A program made the translations under genes and the position numbers. A stretch of DNA of 64,000 nucleotides from Schistocephalus solidus (lineage: Eukaryota; Platyhelminthes; Cestoda; Diphyllobothriidea; Diphyllobothriidae), in assembly GCA_017591395.1 (NCBI GenBank), contig WEDG01006506.1:1-64000 (forward strand), in the 5' to 3' direction. Under the pieces are notes generated by a model. That model was not told where the DNA came from. It made no database searches and saw nothing but the letters and a program-made list of their open reading frames with translations. Numbering within the stretch: the first letter of the stretch is position 1; each line of letters begins with the position of its first letter. Shown here one piece after another: positions 21,435 through 33,330 of this stretch.

Positions 21435-23371
21435 CAATGGCAATTTTTTCAATGTGTCACCGGCTGGAAATGTCCGTTGATAAACGCCAGCCGTCTTGAG
21501 GAAACTCTAAGACAAAATAAATGGTGACCATTACCTCTTTAGTAGTGCGCCGGTTCCCTGCTCATTCATCAGACCTATTATTTGATCCTAGGAATCTCTA
21601 AAATGAAGCCTTTCGAACTAATTAAGCTTGACAACTACCAAAAAGTCAGCATCACCTACCATCTACGCACAATGCCACTGTCAGAGGTGAGGGGCGAACG
21701 GTATCAGTGGCTTTTAGCCCCATCGTAAACACTTCTGTCGCTATAAGGACATTGCTTTTGTCAAATAGGTAACTGGTCCCTCACCTGTTCGTTTTTTTTC
21801 TCTAAATTGTATTCCAGGTCATTTGTAATGTCCATACTCCATTGATGTCATGCGAAAACTTGCGTAATTCAGATGCCCGTTTACTTAATTGTAGCATGTT
21901 CTTCTATCAGTGGTTAAGTCAATTGTGCAGAAATTTTCAGAAGGCAGCCCGGACTGATCAGGAGCAAAACCCTCTTACGGCGGGGGTGTTGGTTTTTATG
22001 TAAGAAAAACCCTCTCCATGCGCTTGCCGAGATTTTGGGAGTGATTATGCCGCTCCTTGGCCTTAAAATCATTGGATATGCCCAAGCGTACTAGAGATGG
22101 CGTTGGCTAGCCAAACAGCTGTTTTCCTTTTGCTTTGCGCAAGCTAACCAGTAGCTATCGTCGTCTGAAGCTGATGTTAGTATACGCACATATCTCAAGT
22201 GGAATAAAAATGATAAAGAAATACCCATTTAGTTTCCTTGTCCGATTTTGTAGGCAAAAAAAATTCGATAGGTCATCCGTGTGTTGGAATTTTATCGCGA
22301 ACCGACATGTTTTGTCTAGTGTTAGGTTTATTTATTACCTTCAGTGGATATAATGCCGCTGCCTCTACCAGTAGTTTTTCCTTCGGCAGATTTCCTGCTG
22401 TTTGTCATTCTTGTGCCTCAACACGAGACGCTTACCATAAAGCCAAACTGGTATCCCGGTGGTGACAGAATTATCATTCAATGTTCGAGGCGGAAAATAA
22501 ATAAAAGAAAGAGCAGTTCAGGAAATCGCAATTGCATTTTTTTGTTGAGCAACTGGCGTTAAAAAAACGTCGATACAAATCTGAAGGGGTCCAAACGCAA
22601 AAACGCCCCAATCACTTGGTTATGAGCGACTTTACCAGTCACCAGAACGTAATATGTGTTAAGTAAACAATATTGTTTACAATCGACTTATGCAAAGTGG
22701 CTCTTTTTTCCTTTGATAAATCCCCGTCGGCAGCACTTTGTTTTGTCTGCATTAAGTGTGAAAAACTATCACGTATCACCCGCACAGAACAGTGTGCTCT
22801 ACTATATTCGATGTCAAAAGTAAACTGCAACTTAGTAAAGAAGGGGTACTGCCAGGGTGTGATAGATGCGTAGAGCACACAATCCGACTTTTTATGATTA
22901 AACGGGAAACTTTCTATTCTCATGATCATAATTGCCGCCATCATCAATTCCAATAGAATGAAGCCCTCTGAACAGCACAAAAACAACCTGGAAGCGTCGA
23001 GGTTTCAATCAACGTATTACTGAGTAAAACAGCAAACATCAATGGTCAACATAAAAGCCGAAACTTAAATGGAAGACAAAGGACATAGCTAGAGGTATCC
23101 TTTGATTCAGCCGAATTAAAAGCCCTGAAAATCGAACAGATGGCGATGGAACGAAGTCCTGTGTTTGCTTGAGAATGCCAACGCTGGAGTGAATGATGAT
23201 CATGGGCTGAAAAAAATCACCTATTAACCTTCATTTGTAAACTCTTAAGGACGAAAACTAAGGTAAAGCCAGTGCGGCAGATGAGCGCAGGTAGTAAGCT
23301 ATACGTGTAAATCGAACCAAAATAAGAGTTCAGGGAAATCCATAACGTAAAACTTGACCGAGACACTCACC

Positions 23372-23457
23372 ATAAATATACACAACCCTTTCGAAAACAT
23401 GTATGCTATGGTCCCGTTTGAGGGCTATTCAAGGGCTTGTTAAATGAGTGGATTGTC
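23372..23457. other. 86-bp segment present only in copy 3
   Basis: In copies 1 and 2 the sequence runs directly from ...GACACTCACC to AGTAAAAGTG... (1,895-1,915; 14,585-14,605 reversed). In copy 3 these two ends are separated by 86 bp. No clear target-site duplication or terminal repeat is visible, so insertion in copy 3 and deletion in the common ancestor of copies 1 and 2 are both possible. Confidence 0.8.
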
Positions 23458-24834
23458 AGTAAAAGTGTTCATGACTAAAAAATCCACGGGATGCAATTTG
23501 GTCTTAATTAGAGTACAGCTCTAAAAGCTGTTGTTTACTCAGTTTTCACCTACCCAGTAATAAAAGAAAACGGATAGCTGCCAAAAGTTATTTTCAACCG
23601 AAGAACACTGCCAAAATATAGACTGAATTCTTGAGCCATCTAGCAGAACGCGTAAAGAAAAGGCAAAACAGTATCTAAAGGGTGACTAGGGTGAGAGTTG
23701 CGGTTAGGAAAAAAGAAACAGAAGAAAATACATTGTAAGAGGAAAAGCATTTCATGAATTGAAGAAAGCAAGAGGATGTGTAGGAGAAAATGGTATGCAT
23801 AAAGCCTCGAAACTACGTTATTTGCGACGTTACTGATAGGAAAAAGAATAAGAAGTTAACGGAATAGAAGAAACTTACCGGCGAGAAATTATAGAACTGC
23901 GAACAAGAGAGAATTTTGATGGATAAAACAATGAGGCGAAGTGTAAGCGTTTGAATTTCATAGAAACATAAATCAGGGATAGGAAAATTAATGGAAAGTG
24001 AAAAATGTATGAACAAAAATCTGAGATAAACAACTAGAGGGAGTCAGGTAGCGCGAGATGAGCAAGGCATGCAAGAAAAGAAAGAAAGTGGGTGGGCCAC
24101 GGCAACAGGGGAAAGAGGTGAAGGGTTCTGAGAAGAAGAGGCAGCTAGATGAGCTAGCTGCCGAGGAGCAGCAATAAGAGACGTAACAAGAGGGTTTGGG
24201 ATACATTTTGGTGGATAACTAGAATAGAAGATGCAGATGACGAGTGCGCATTTTGGCAAAATTCGTGAAGAAACCCTGGAAAGGCATGCGAAGAATAATG
24301 CATAGGAAGATGACGAAGAAGGCGAGGAACATCAGACGTATGAAACTTTGGAGACAAAGCATCTGGATAGGAAATGCTAAGGATAGGAGAAAGAAATTAG
24401 ACCACAATGAAGTTGGGATTGACGAAAGGAAACGTGCACGATAAACATAAGTATGTTGGTTCTTCTGCTCTTCCTTATTCCAATAACTTTCGTAATCTCT
24501 CATTTGTCATCCCCCTTCTTATGATCGGCGTCGTTCACTTTTTCATTCACCTTCACCTTTATTTCCCTTCTGATCACCTTATCTTATGTTTTTTTTAATG
24601 TTTTCCTTTGGTCTTTACACGTTTCTTTATCATCGTGCGTTTTTCTCCTACCAACATAACCTAACGACTCATATATCGGCTTCTAATCCATTTTTCATTC
24701 ACATCTCCTCACATCCCCTCATAATCATTAAAGTATGATCTTTATACTTCTGATCATTATTTCCAGCCCTCTCGTCCTTCTGCCCCCGGTAATCCTTGCA
24801 GACTCGGTGCTCCCAATGGTTATTTCGCTTTTCC

Positions 24835-25095
24835 TCTTTCTTTTGCTATGCATCCTATTCATTTTGCTTCTTCTTCTTCTTCTTATTTGAACCTATACTT
24901 TGTCCAGCTCCTCCATTTTCAGCAATTAAACCTCTTATTATTAAGTTTAATCTCCATTTCGCGGTTCTTCTACGGATCTTTGCAATTAAATCTCTTAATT
25001 CTATTTCTCCTCCGAACACTTGTCCTCGTCGTCTTTTTTTCTAATTCTTAGTGTCCTTCTTCTTCTTCTTCTTCTTCTTTTTCTTCTTCTTATAC
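24835..25095. repeat. TTC microsatellite-rich tract (copy 3)
   Basis: Third copy of the pyrimidine tract, with slightly fewer TTC units than copy 1. Confidence 0.85.
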
Positions 25096-25689
25096 GACTG
25101 ATAGTCAGCCTCCCCTCAAAATCATTCCTCTTATTCCCCCTATCCTCATAGTTTTCCCTCAAACGAAGCATCCTAGCTGGGGTTGTTGACTTGCTGCATG
25201 CCTTCCATACCAAGCACGGAAATTTTATTTCTCAGCTGCTTCTACGGACTGCATTTTCTTCTCGTGTCCTGACCTATTTATGTGCTTGTACGCGGTCCGT
25301 GTGTGTGCGTAGTTGGTAAGTGACGGAAGCACAGCGCTTTTTAAGTAAAAGAAATGACATAGGTATCTCATGACTTATACATCATTTTTTTTCAACTAGG
25401 GACAGTAACCATTATGTGGTCAAAAGTATGACTGTTTGATATTTTCCTATAGCTTTCGTTTGTACTGCAAGAGGATGTTTCAGTCTATATGCCTTGTAAT
25501 AAATATAGTTCAATTAAGTTCAGTGTAAGTGAAAGTGAAAGATAGGCAAATGCGTTCTAGCTCCTTATTGGGTACACGGTGGCTAAGTTACATCTTCGAT
25601 GCATAAGGAAAATTAAAAAAGGGATGGTTTGCATAATTACATGCAGAAAAAGAGCAACCTTCGGCTAATCGAAAAGAGTATCAATAAAT

Positions 25690-27385
25690 GGCTACTTGAA
25701 TATTATAAGTAGTGTGTTTACATGCAATTGTAGGTTAAAAGCTACTGGTGAGTAGGAGGATTGATTTTAGTAAGCATATGCGATGAATTTGGTATAGAAA
25801 ATCCGTAAAACCGTACTCGAATATAGCAAGTAGTATTATTACAATAAGAATTCGTTTCATCTAATACAAGACTAAATTGTTCGGGTGCTATCATAGTGGA
25901 AAATGCTATACCGATCTAGTTTCTTCTTAACAACCTCAACTGAAGCAGAAATAACAACATCCATAAGCAGAGCATTCCAGGAATCGACCACGCGGTGTGA
26001 GAAGAAGCACTTTTGTGTATCCATTCTGGCCCAAGTCACACGTCGTTTGAATGGATGACCTCTCAAGTTCGTGGTTGTTGCTAACTGGAAGAAATCTCCA
26101 GGTGCGAGGCACCGGTCCCGACCGCGCATGATATGGAATGCTTGTATAGGGTCAACCTGTAGCTGCATATAACCCAAGGGCAAAAGCTCAAGATAAGAGA
26201 ATCGTGTTTCATAGGGTTATGAGTCCTGTCCAGTAACAAGTTTGGTTGCAGTCCTTGGAAACTTTTTCCCGGATTTGAGGTCCATAGCGGTCCAGGGACT
26301 TTATGCTTGGATAGCGAACTCAGTTGTTGTCGCGCAAAGGTTCGAATGACTTTAGCAAAACTGTCCTCATCCAAGACAGAGAAAGCCCGCTTGACAACGT
26401 ACAGAACAGATATTGCAATACAGCGAGGGTTAAAGCGAGGACGTGTTCCACATTCCCAAGTCCTTATACGTGTTCACTTCTCGCAGCGGTATACCATTCA
26501 GGCAGTAATCCATGGGGCTAAGAGTGCTGAGTCTGCCGAATCGTAGAATAGCCGATATGCGCTCATTGAACGGCAAAAGCCACTTCGTTGACCATTGTTG
26601 AATTCGGCTATAGTTCTTCTGCAAATGCTCTACGTCAGCTACAGTTCCGATGACGCTCCATAGCGTAATATCATCCATAAACATGGTGACATCACAATCC
26701 AGTCAATTGACACAGTCTTTGACGTTTATACTGAGGAGAGAAAGGCCAAGAACGCAGCCCTGGGGAACACCACTTTCTACCGCAACCTCCAGCAACTGCT
26801 GGTCACCGACATGGACATTTTGAGAGCGGTCAAATAGTAAGCTTTGGATCCATTTCAGGAGATTTCCCATAACGCCTGCTTGGCTGAGTTTGTGCAGGAG
26901 TCCCTGATGTGGAACACTTTCAAATGCCTTCTTAAAGTCAATATAGGCTCCTTGCAGCGCATTTCCATCATCAACTTCCATGTCCAACGTACCAAACAAA
27001 AGAGCAAGCTCGTCACGCAAAACCAGCCTCTTCGGAACCCACGCTGCGCATCGAATAATGGTTTATGCTGTTCTAAGGAGTGAATTAGCTCTCGCTTAGT
27101 TATCTTTCTATGATTTGCAGAAAATCGAGGAGAGACAATTTTGTCTGTAGTTATTTGAGAAGACCTTGCTGCCCCCTTTATATAGCTGTTATGATAAGTG
27201 CAGATTTCCAATCAGCGGGTAAACTTGCGGCTTCTATCGAGGCTTGGAAAAGCATGGATAACGGTTTGACTATTTCCACAGCCAGCTCTTTAAGTAACTT
27301 TGGTGGTATGTCATCTGGGCCCGGTGATTTTGAGTCACTCCGCGCCCAAAGTTGCTTCGTCAAAAGATACAGCCTTGCTTATTGA
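25690..27385 (-). pseudogene. CR1-like LINE (A), reverse transcriptase domain, most complete copy
   Basis: Minus-strand RT with the same motifs as copies 1 and 2: SKSPGPDDIPPKLLKE near 27,330, a long open stretch 26,703-27,020 covering FKKAFESVPHQGLLHKL and GVPQGCVLG, FMDDITLWSV near 26,680, then the C-terminal RT region to about 25,870 and a trailing 3' region. A few frameshifts and stops remain, so the enzyme is inactive as written. It is preceded without interruption by linker and endonuclease sequence (27,386-28,645) and ORF1 sequence, so the whole minus-strand stretch 30,045 to 25,690 is one LINE of about 4.3 kb. Confidence 0.85.
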
Positions 27386-28645
27386 ACCCTCATTGAATTC
27401 GTAGTCAGGTGAAGTAAATGTGCTCTCACTCGTAAAGATGGATTTAAAAATTCTGAAAAGTGTTCCACTCTTGCTCCATTATCACTAATCACTATGTTTT
27501 TGCTAGTCTTCATTAGGGGAATGGGGCCTCTGTTTTGAGTGCTTCTTCTAATATTACTGTATAATAACTTCGGTTTTTCAACTGCACAGTTACGTAGATC
27601 GTTTCGATCTCTTGCCATGCCCTGAAGATAAGTCGCTTATGTTGACTCCTCTGTGCCTTGAATGCATTTACGGACACATGCTTCCCATCAGCGAGCGATT
27701 TCTTCCACAACCTCTGTTTTTATTCACTTCTTTTTGTAACGTTTGAGTCAGCCAATGAGGTTTGTTGTTCAGTCTCTTGCGTGAAATCGGGCAGTGGTTT
27801 CTAAGGAGAATATGCAATAACTTACGGAACAATTCACAATCCTCTGCCATATTCCGGAAAAAAGGTCATTGCCAATTTATGCTGTTGAGTTCAGCCTTCA
27901 TTTGGTCGAAGTCACAACGTCAACTATTTCTTCTAAATCTGGTAGGCTGTTAAGGAACTAAAACGATGGAGTAGTTCCAGTGAAGCACGATGTGGTCACT
28001 TTAACCTAGGGGAGGAAGACATTGCACTTCATAAGCACTATCCAACGATTTCGTGAGCACCAGGGCCAATCAGTTTGTCTACTGACCCACACGTGCCCTC
28101 GTGGAAAATAAGAAGTGCTGAATGAGGAATGACCTGAGTGCCATGTCCAATAAACTTCATTTGAAAGCTATGTCTGAACCACGAGCTTCTACTGAACCCC
28201 AGTACGTGAGCGGTGCGTTGAAATCGCTCATTATCAAGACGTCAGTTCAAGAAGCAAATCTTTATAGTTCATCTAACAGGTGTGCGTCCGCCTCTGGGTC
28301 ACTCCTTGGCGGCTGATAGACGGTCAGAACTTCTAGGCTATGTGATCCCAGCACCTGTATAGCGAGCCAGCTAATTTCGTAGCTGCATGCAATTTATTTC
28401 GTATTTCGACCCAAGAAGTCCATGTTTTACGTAGGTAACAACGCCTCATCCCTGAAGCTCTCCTCTATCTCTTCGGAACTACTGAAATCCTGGTAGTACC
28501 GATTCGCTGTCATCTACGTTTTCGGACATCCATGTTGCTGTCAAAAAGATGATGTCGGGGTAAGTTCGCAGGTGTGGATTTTCAATTCATCTAATTTCGA
28601 CAGGATACTTTTTACATTAGTTTAAACAAATAGGAATTTCATATA
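27386..28645 (-). pseudogene. CR1-like LINE (A), linker and apurinic-type endonuclease domain
   Basis: Going 5' to 3' on the minus strand, a decayed exonuclease/endonuclease/phosphatase domain begins near 28,643 (SILSKLDELK, then PDIIFLTATWMSENVDD, matching the usual LINE pattern of a TETW-like motif, and FRRDR near 28,490). It continues to a linker with DFDQMKAELN (27,900), NNKPHWLTQTLQKEVNKN (about 27,760) and KLLYSNIRRSTQNR (about 27,550), which leads directly into the RT. The endonuclease nicks target DNA to prime reverse transcription. Multiple stops and frame changes are present. The 27,386-30,045 half is absent from the palindrome copies. Confidence 0.75.
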
Positions 28646-28849
28646 CTTGGAAAGTTTGATCACGGTGCAGCCTGATCCTCCATTTACGGAACCTATTTTG
28701 CCTTCATTCGAATTGGTTCCGTCCAGCGAATTTGGGGAGGTAGCTGCATTATCGGATCTTTGTAGACCACTAGGTTGTTCTCCCCATTCTGAACTCTTGT
28801 TCTCAATCGCAGAACTAATTTTAAACGTTTCATTCTCTCTGTAGGTGAG

Positions 28850-30045
28850 TAATCCGGTTGCAAAAAAACGCCGCGGTGTGTGTCTTTGACTCTGAATCGT
28901 CGTGAAAGAATAAGCCTGACTTCTTATTGATTATCTTGCACTACCTTAAGTGGTCGGGGGCGTTGCTCCTCTGATATGTCGATTTGTAGCTTTCCATGCC
29001 TAAAGGTCTTGAGTACCGAAACTTCCACATTGGGTCGCAGCAGTTCGTTGAGAAACCACTGGAACAGTTTTAGGTCCACGGGTTGTTTGGGAGTACTGGC
29101 TGTGAATTCGACAAGTCCTTGCATTATCAGGCATTGCGCTTTGTTCAGTGAGTCTCTCGATATCGCAGTGACTTCGTGCCCAGATAAAGGTAACCTGTGG
29201 TTGCCATGATCTGGCAATGACATAGGTCGCGGTCGATACGAATCCTCTTTTGTTTCTGTTTCACTTGCATGATAGCTATCTCTTGACACTGGAGGAACTG
29301 GTTCGATCTCTAAAACGCTGGCATTGGCTGAGAAAAACATCCTCGTTCTAGCTTAATTACATAGCTCTGTATTCGTTTCGGATGCAGGGGAAAGCTGGTG
29401 TTGTATACGCTTGGTTTAAGTTGTAATGATGCGTGATACACACCCGTAGATTCACCCACAATATTCACTTTGCTTGTTTGGAAGGTCTTGGTCAATGCAC
29501 TGTTAAAACTGGCAATGGATTCGGTAGCTGTCAGTGTTTTAAATATGATCAGGCTTTTATTGGACTCCAGTTGGCTGCCGTACCCATTGACGCCATCATC
29601 CTCCGATGCCTGGCATCTTGTTATAGGATCCCATTCCTTTTCTTGGTCACTTTCGTAATATTCTGTTCCTTAGATTTCCCTTTTCTATTGGCAGCATGAT
29701 GGCGGACAGAATTAATATCTTTAGGTTGTTCACCGCAGCTTCCAGTGCTAGGATTTTCTGCAAGAGATTTAAGCAACCCACACACGTTTCATCTTCATAT
29801 CCCACGTTTCTGAAATCAACTAAAATTTTTGCTCGCTTGGCGGGAGGGGAGCGAGCGACAAAATGTCCATCCATGTGATGTATTTTGTGATTGGTTTTGC
29901 TATGAAGACTGACATTTTCACAAAAAACACCATCTCTGGATGGTCTAGTGGTTAACGTACTCGCCTGTGGATCGGCATGTCCGAGTTCAATTCTAGTTGG
30001 CGTAAATTTCCGGGTGCTCAAATCTTTGCCAATTTCAATGCCCAT
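28850..30045 (-). pseudogene. CR1-like LINE (A), ORF1 remnants
   Basis: Two minus-strand frames. The first (30,045-29,647) includes ARSPPAKRAKILVDF, a CVGC pair and a leucine-rich, coiled-coil-like stretch (LLQKILALEAAVNNLKIL). The second (29,340-28,924) ends with EEQRPRPLKVV. ORF1 proteins of CR1-like LINEs are nucleic-acid-binding chaperones with an N-terminal Cys motif, coiled coil and basic C-terminal module; the RPRPxKVV-type segment resembles that of LINE C at 8,092-8,292. The order ORF1, endonuclease, RT is correct for one element. A tRNA-like sequence overlaps its 5' edge (29,935-30,015). Confidence 0.55.
29935..30015 (+). repeat. tRNA-like sequence (His-like), probably pseudo or SINE head
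   Basis: TCTCTGGATGGTCTAGTGGTT is a good A-box context, followed 35 nt later by GAGTTCAATTCT as B box. The intervening part includes CTGTGGA, compatible with a GTG (His) anticodon loop, but the anticodon and acceptor stems pair poorly. It overlaps the 5' edge of LINE A on the other strand. I regard it as a tRNA-derived relic, not a functional gene. Confidence 0.35.
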
Positions 30046-30712
30046 ATCTTGTTAGTGAGTATGATGGATATTCATATATAGATTATGCACAAAAATTTGG
30101 ACGACTGGAGTTATGAAGCAAATTTCATAGACTCAGCCGTTGTTGATTTAGTAGTGTCGGGAGACCTGGTGGTGAAAACGAGACAGCTGGAGAAGTATAT
30201 ATTCCTGCGAAGATGTCAGAATAGCCGTCCGAGGATGACGGTATTTTTTGTTTAAACTGGAATATCGGCGTTTCAGAGCTATGACAGCGTCCAGTCGATC
30301 AATATACCGAGAACAGGAAATATCCACGAAGGTCCAAAATTCAGATTCAAATTCGAAGTTTGCACCTCATCATCAACATGCTTTATATTATTGTCGGTGA
30401 AATCCTCCAGCAGATGTCAAATGCAGATTGCGGAGGGAAATGAAATCCAAAACAAAATATTTATTTTAATGCAAATAATCTGCACGCACACTTCGTAACA
30501 GTCGTCAAGACAATGCTCGGGGAATGAGAGAAAGTAGTCAAGCTTGCATTCTATCTGCAGGGTAGGTAAGGAAACCGGGTGGTCAAGCAGTCGCCGTGAT
30601 TGGCGAGGAAAGGGGTAAATGGACGCCCTCTTGATAGCATCCCAGAACTCATCAGAATTGTCCTCTGCTGTCCTCCGTCATCGACTAACACTGAATGCGC
30701 TCACTGAAATAC

Positions 30713-30915
30713 CTGCGCCTAGATGATCGCTGACAACCCACCGTAAACTCTTCTTCGTTTTCATCGGCCGCAGAGGCATTCACTGTGAGACTGTTGAGGA
30801 GTGGGTCATGAAAAGACACCAAACTAAGGCGGTGCCTCATGACACCTATTGAGGGAATTCGGAAATTAGATTGCCGAAGGGCCGTTGCCAGCTCCTCGCG
30901 CAGGCTGTCCATCGG
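30713..30915 (-). CDS. Probable internal exon of an unidentified gene
   Basis: On the minus strand a strong 3' splice site (pyrimidine-rich tract, then AATCGCAG) precedes an open 203-bp segment that ends in GCGCAG|GTATTT, a good 5' splice site. The encoded peptide starts PMDSLREELATALRQSNFRI, contains an acidic patch (ADENEEEF) and ends SSRRR; codon use looks like real coding sequence and unlike the surrounding transposon debris. It is on the same strand as the PMCA exons and downstream of them, so it could belong to the PMCA C-terminal tail or to another gene. I see no diagnostic motif and do not assign a function. Confidence 0.4.
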
Positions 30916-31179
30916 CTGCGATTGTGGGCAAAAAGGAAGTTGTATCATTAGGTGACGAATATGCAGCTGGGAAATAACTAAGTGGCTGTAGTAATATTAT
31001 TAATAAACCAAATCACTTCCCCTATAACAATTATGTGGTGCATATATGATAGTCAAAAGGAACCTGAGATAATATATGGCAATAAGGAATCCATAACAGG
31101 TGATTAGAATGTCGGATGGTCACGTTCACACTTTGCACGCCTGAGTCTTCATATTAAACATTCATGGATAAGTAAAAAA

Positions 31180-32262
31180 ACAAGAAGTATAAGAAAAAGA
31201 CGAAAAAGAACTTTGTTTATTCGCATGAGTCATGGCTTTATTCGTCTGAGCTTTCGAACTCTTACTGGAGTCTTTTATCCGTGATAAAAACGGCAACAAA
31301 AACGAGCAACAGTTAAAGGAGGGCAGGCGCAAATCAGGCCCCAGGGGCACCAGTCTGGTTTTGACTGCGCAGGGCCCGGTATGTCGGTACCAGATCGATA
31401 AATCGATTGACCGAGTTCTCATCGGAGGCCCAGACGTCACTCAATGTCCGGCTTGTGTTACTTCTGGCGAGGGCACTTATCTTCTTGGCTATAAAGTTAA
31501 ACTCGTGACCAGTTTCGTAAGTGTGGGCAGCCACTTGTGATAAGCCGTACCTCGTCTCACGGCCAACTTATGCTCGCGTATGTGCGATCCGAGCATATGT
31601 CCAGTCTGTCCTGTGTAGTTACGGGAACAGTTTTGACACGGCTCATTAGGATTTAATCTGTCCTTGCTTCTCATGACCCTACTGCGCATGAAAGCTTTGA
31701 GCCGGTATGCGATTCTGACACGTAGTCCCGCAACAATGCGCTCGGTCGCTCTTTGAACGTCCTTCATGCATGGCATCACATGCCATACCGCAGGGCTTGG
31801 TTCTGGTTGGGTCCTTCGGAGGCGAACACGTCGACATCGACCTATGAACGCCTTCGGATAGCCATTCCGCACAAATTGGTCACGGAGGAAACGGGCCTCA
31901 CGTGCTTCTACCGCCGGATTGCTGTTGTAAGTCTGGATGCGTTTTAACAGTGTTCTCACAAAGCTTCGTTTTTGAGCTATCGGATAACTGCTAATAAAAT
32001 TGAGAAGCTGCGTGGTGTTTGTCGCCTTTCTATAGAAAGCCGTTTGTATTTCGCCGTTGGAACTACGCCTGACGAGTACATCAAGAAAGGGGAGCTGCCG
32101 CTCTGTTTCTTCTTTCCTCGTGAATTTTATATCTGGGAAGATCGAGTTAAGTTTATCATGGAAATGCTGCAGCATGTTCCTCTTGACGATTACAAATTCG
32201 TCATCCCCGTAACGGTGCCAAACTGTAAGCAGCTTTTGGGTGACGGTGATCTTTACATGCAT
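31180..32262 (-). mobile_element. Penelope-like element A, RT C-terminus plus GIY-YIG domain, copy 1
   Basis: A single minus-strand frame of 257 codons starts within the RT palm (WHRYGDDEFVIVKRNMLQHF, about 32,210; the usual box in these elements is YVDD). It continues through LPFLDVLVRRSSNGEIQTAF (about 32,070) and the connecting region (AREARFLRDQFVRNGYPKAF) into the GIY-YIG endonuclease (NYTGQTGHMLGSHIREHKLA, about 31,600). After a frameshift it ends with DENSVNRFIDLVPTYRALRS (about 31,390). Compared with the copy at 49 kb, about eight codons are missing between PNEP and CQNCS, removing the GIY half of the motif. 5'-truncated; the 3' trailer runs to about 31,180. Confidence 0.85.
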
Positions 32263-32279
32263 AGATTACTAGAATGAAA

Positions 32280-33115
32280 CAAAGGAGTTTTTTGTTGGCT
32301 CCTCGATGAGTTACATGTCAGTGTTTATCTGTTCACTGAGAGTAGTTCAAAAAAGTGCCGATATGCCCATTTTGTCGAATGGATTAAGAAACGTTATAGA
32401 AAAATAGCGATTAGGATGATTAGGGTTTCTAATAGCAGTATTTGTAGGATTTTCGGGTGCCACTCAAAGAGACCTGCATGTGAGGTGCCGTTAGTTTTAA
32501 CTTCCATGCAAGACAAACAAGTTATAGTATTTAAAGTACGCGATAAAATACGAAAGTAAAAAATGTGAATTCTTTTCGGATGCGACCAAATATTTTACAA
32601 ACACTCATACGTGATAAGTTCAATGTTCTCTTACCCATCGAAGTAATCCAGTACGCACAAGTAGCCAATTTAATTAAACTGAGCAGTTTCATAATTCTCG
32701 AAGGCCTACTATAGATGGACGCATTTAGCTCTCCTTAGGCCAGTACACCTGAAGTGCGCACTCCAATCAATTGTCTTCGTCAAGGGTATATTAGCATTTT
32801 CACCAAATTTGATTTATTTGTAATTCTGATGGCCCATTGTCAACGGCTCCTTGTCTACTGTCATTTCTCGAGCTCTTATGTGCATTGCTATTGTGAAATA
32901 TTTGTTAGGATACAGATACTTTTTGTCAGTTTGGACCCACTCAAATTGGTCATTCAATGTTCATCCATGCAGTTGGATGGTCGTTGAGAGTGGGTACCCT
33001 GTGGAAGGTACCCTATCATAGATGATATACTTAAAGTTGTCATATATTAAGATTAAGCTAGGAGGCCACCACCCATGCAGGTTATAGGTGGAAAGATTAT
33101 TGTTGACGCGAGTGA
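32280..33115. other. Stretch without recognisable feature
   Basis: No coding or repeat feature identified. Confidence 0.4.
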
Positions 33116-33119
33116 CTGA

Positions 33120-33330
33120 ACACCTAGAAGAGGTACAGCGAAATGATGTCAGCTGCCAAGTCACGGCCTATTTGACGGGACCCAGCCACACGATCAAGTA
33201 CGATGAGGTCAAAATCTGTGAGAGAGGCGATTTTCACGTGAACCACTGGCTGCTTGAGTCGTGATTCACTGTCCAGCAGTCTATTTCCAAACGCTATGAC
33301 CTCCACCCGTGCCATATTGGGTGTTGAGGC
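33120..33330 (+). mobile_element. Penelope-like element B, GIY-YIG C-terminal fragment
   Basis: The plus strand reads AYLTGPSHTIKYDEVKICER (33,160), GDFHVNHWLLES, then TGA in place of the usual Trp codon, then QQSISKRYDLHPCHI. The order (GH-x-F/K-FDEAEI, RxLLESW, SINKxxDLPxPY) corresponds to the end of Penelope-type GIY-YIG proteins and matches the fragment at 42,850-43,010 and, more distantly, the DENSVNRFIDL ending of element A. A decayed fragment. Confidence 0.5.

Larger units (their letters stand above)
21435..27385 (+). repeat. 5.9-kb segmental repeat, copy 3 (direct)
   Basis: Direct copy of the unit. It differs from copies 1 and 2 by an 86-bp segment at 23,372-23,457. Only in this copy does the LINE it contains continue uninterrupted past the unit boundary (27,385) into linker, endonuclease and ORF1 sequence, so this is the best candidate for the original arrangement from which the palindrome arms were copied. 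The homopolymer runs here agree with copy 2 rather than copy 1. Confidence 0.9.
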
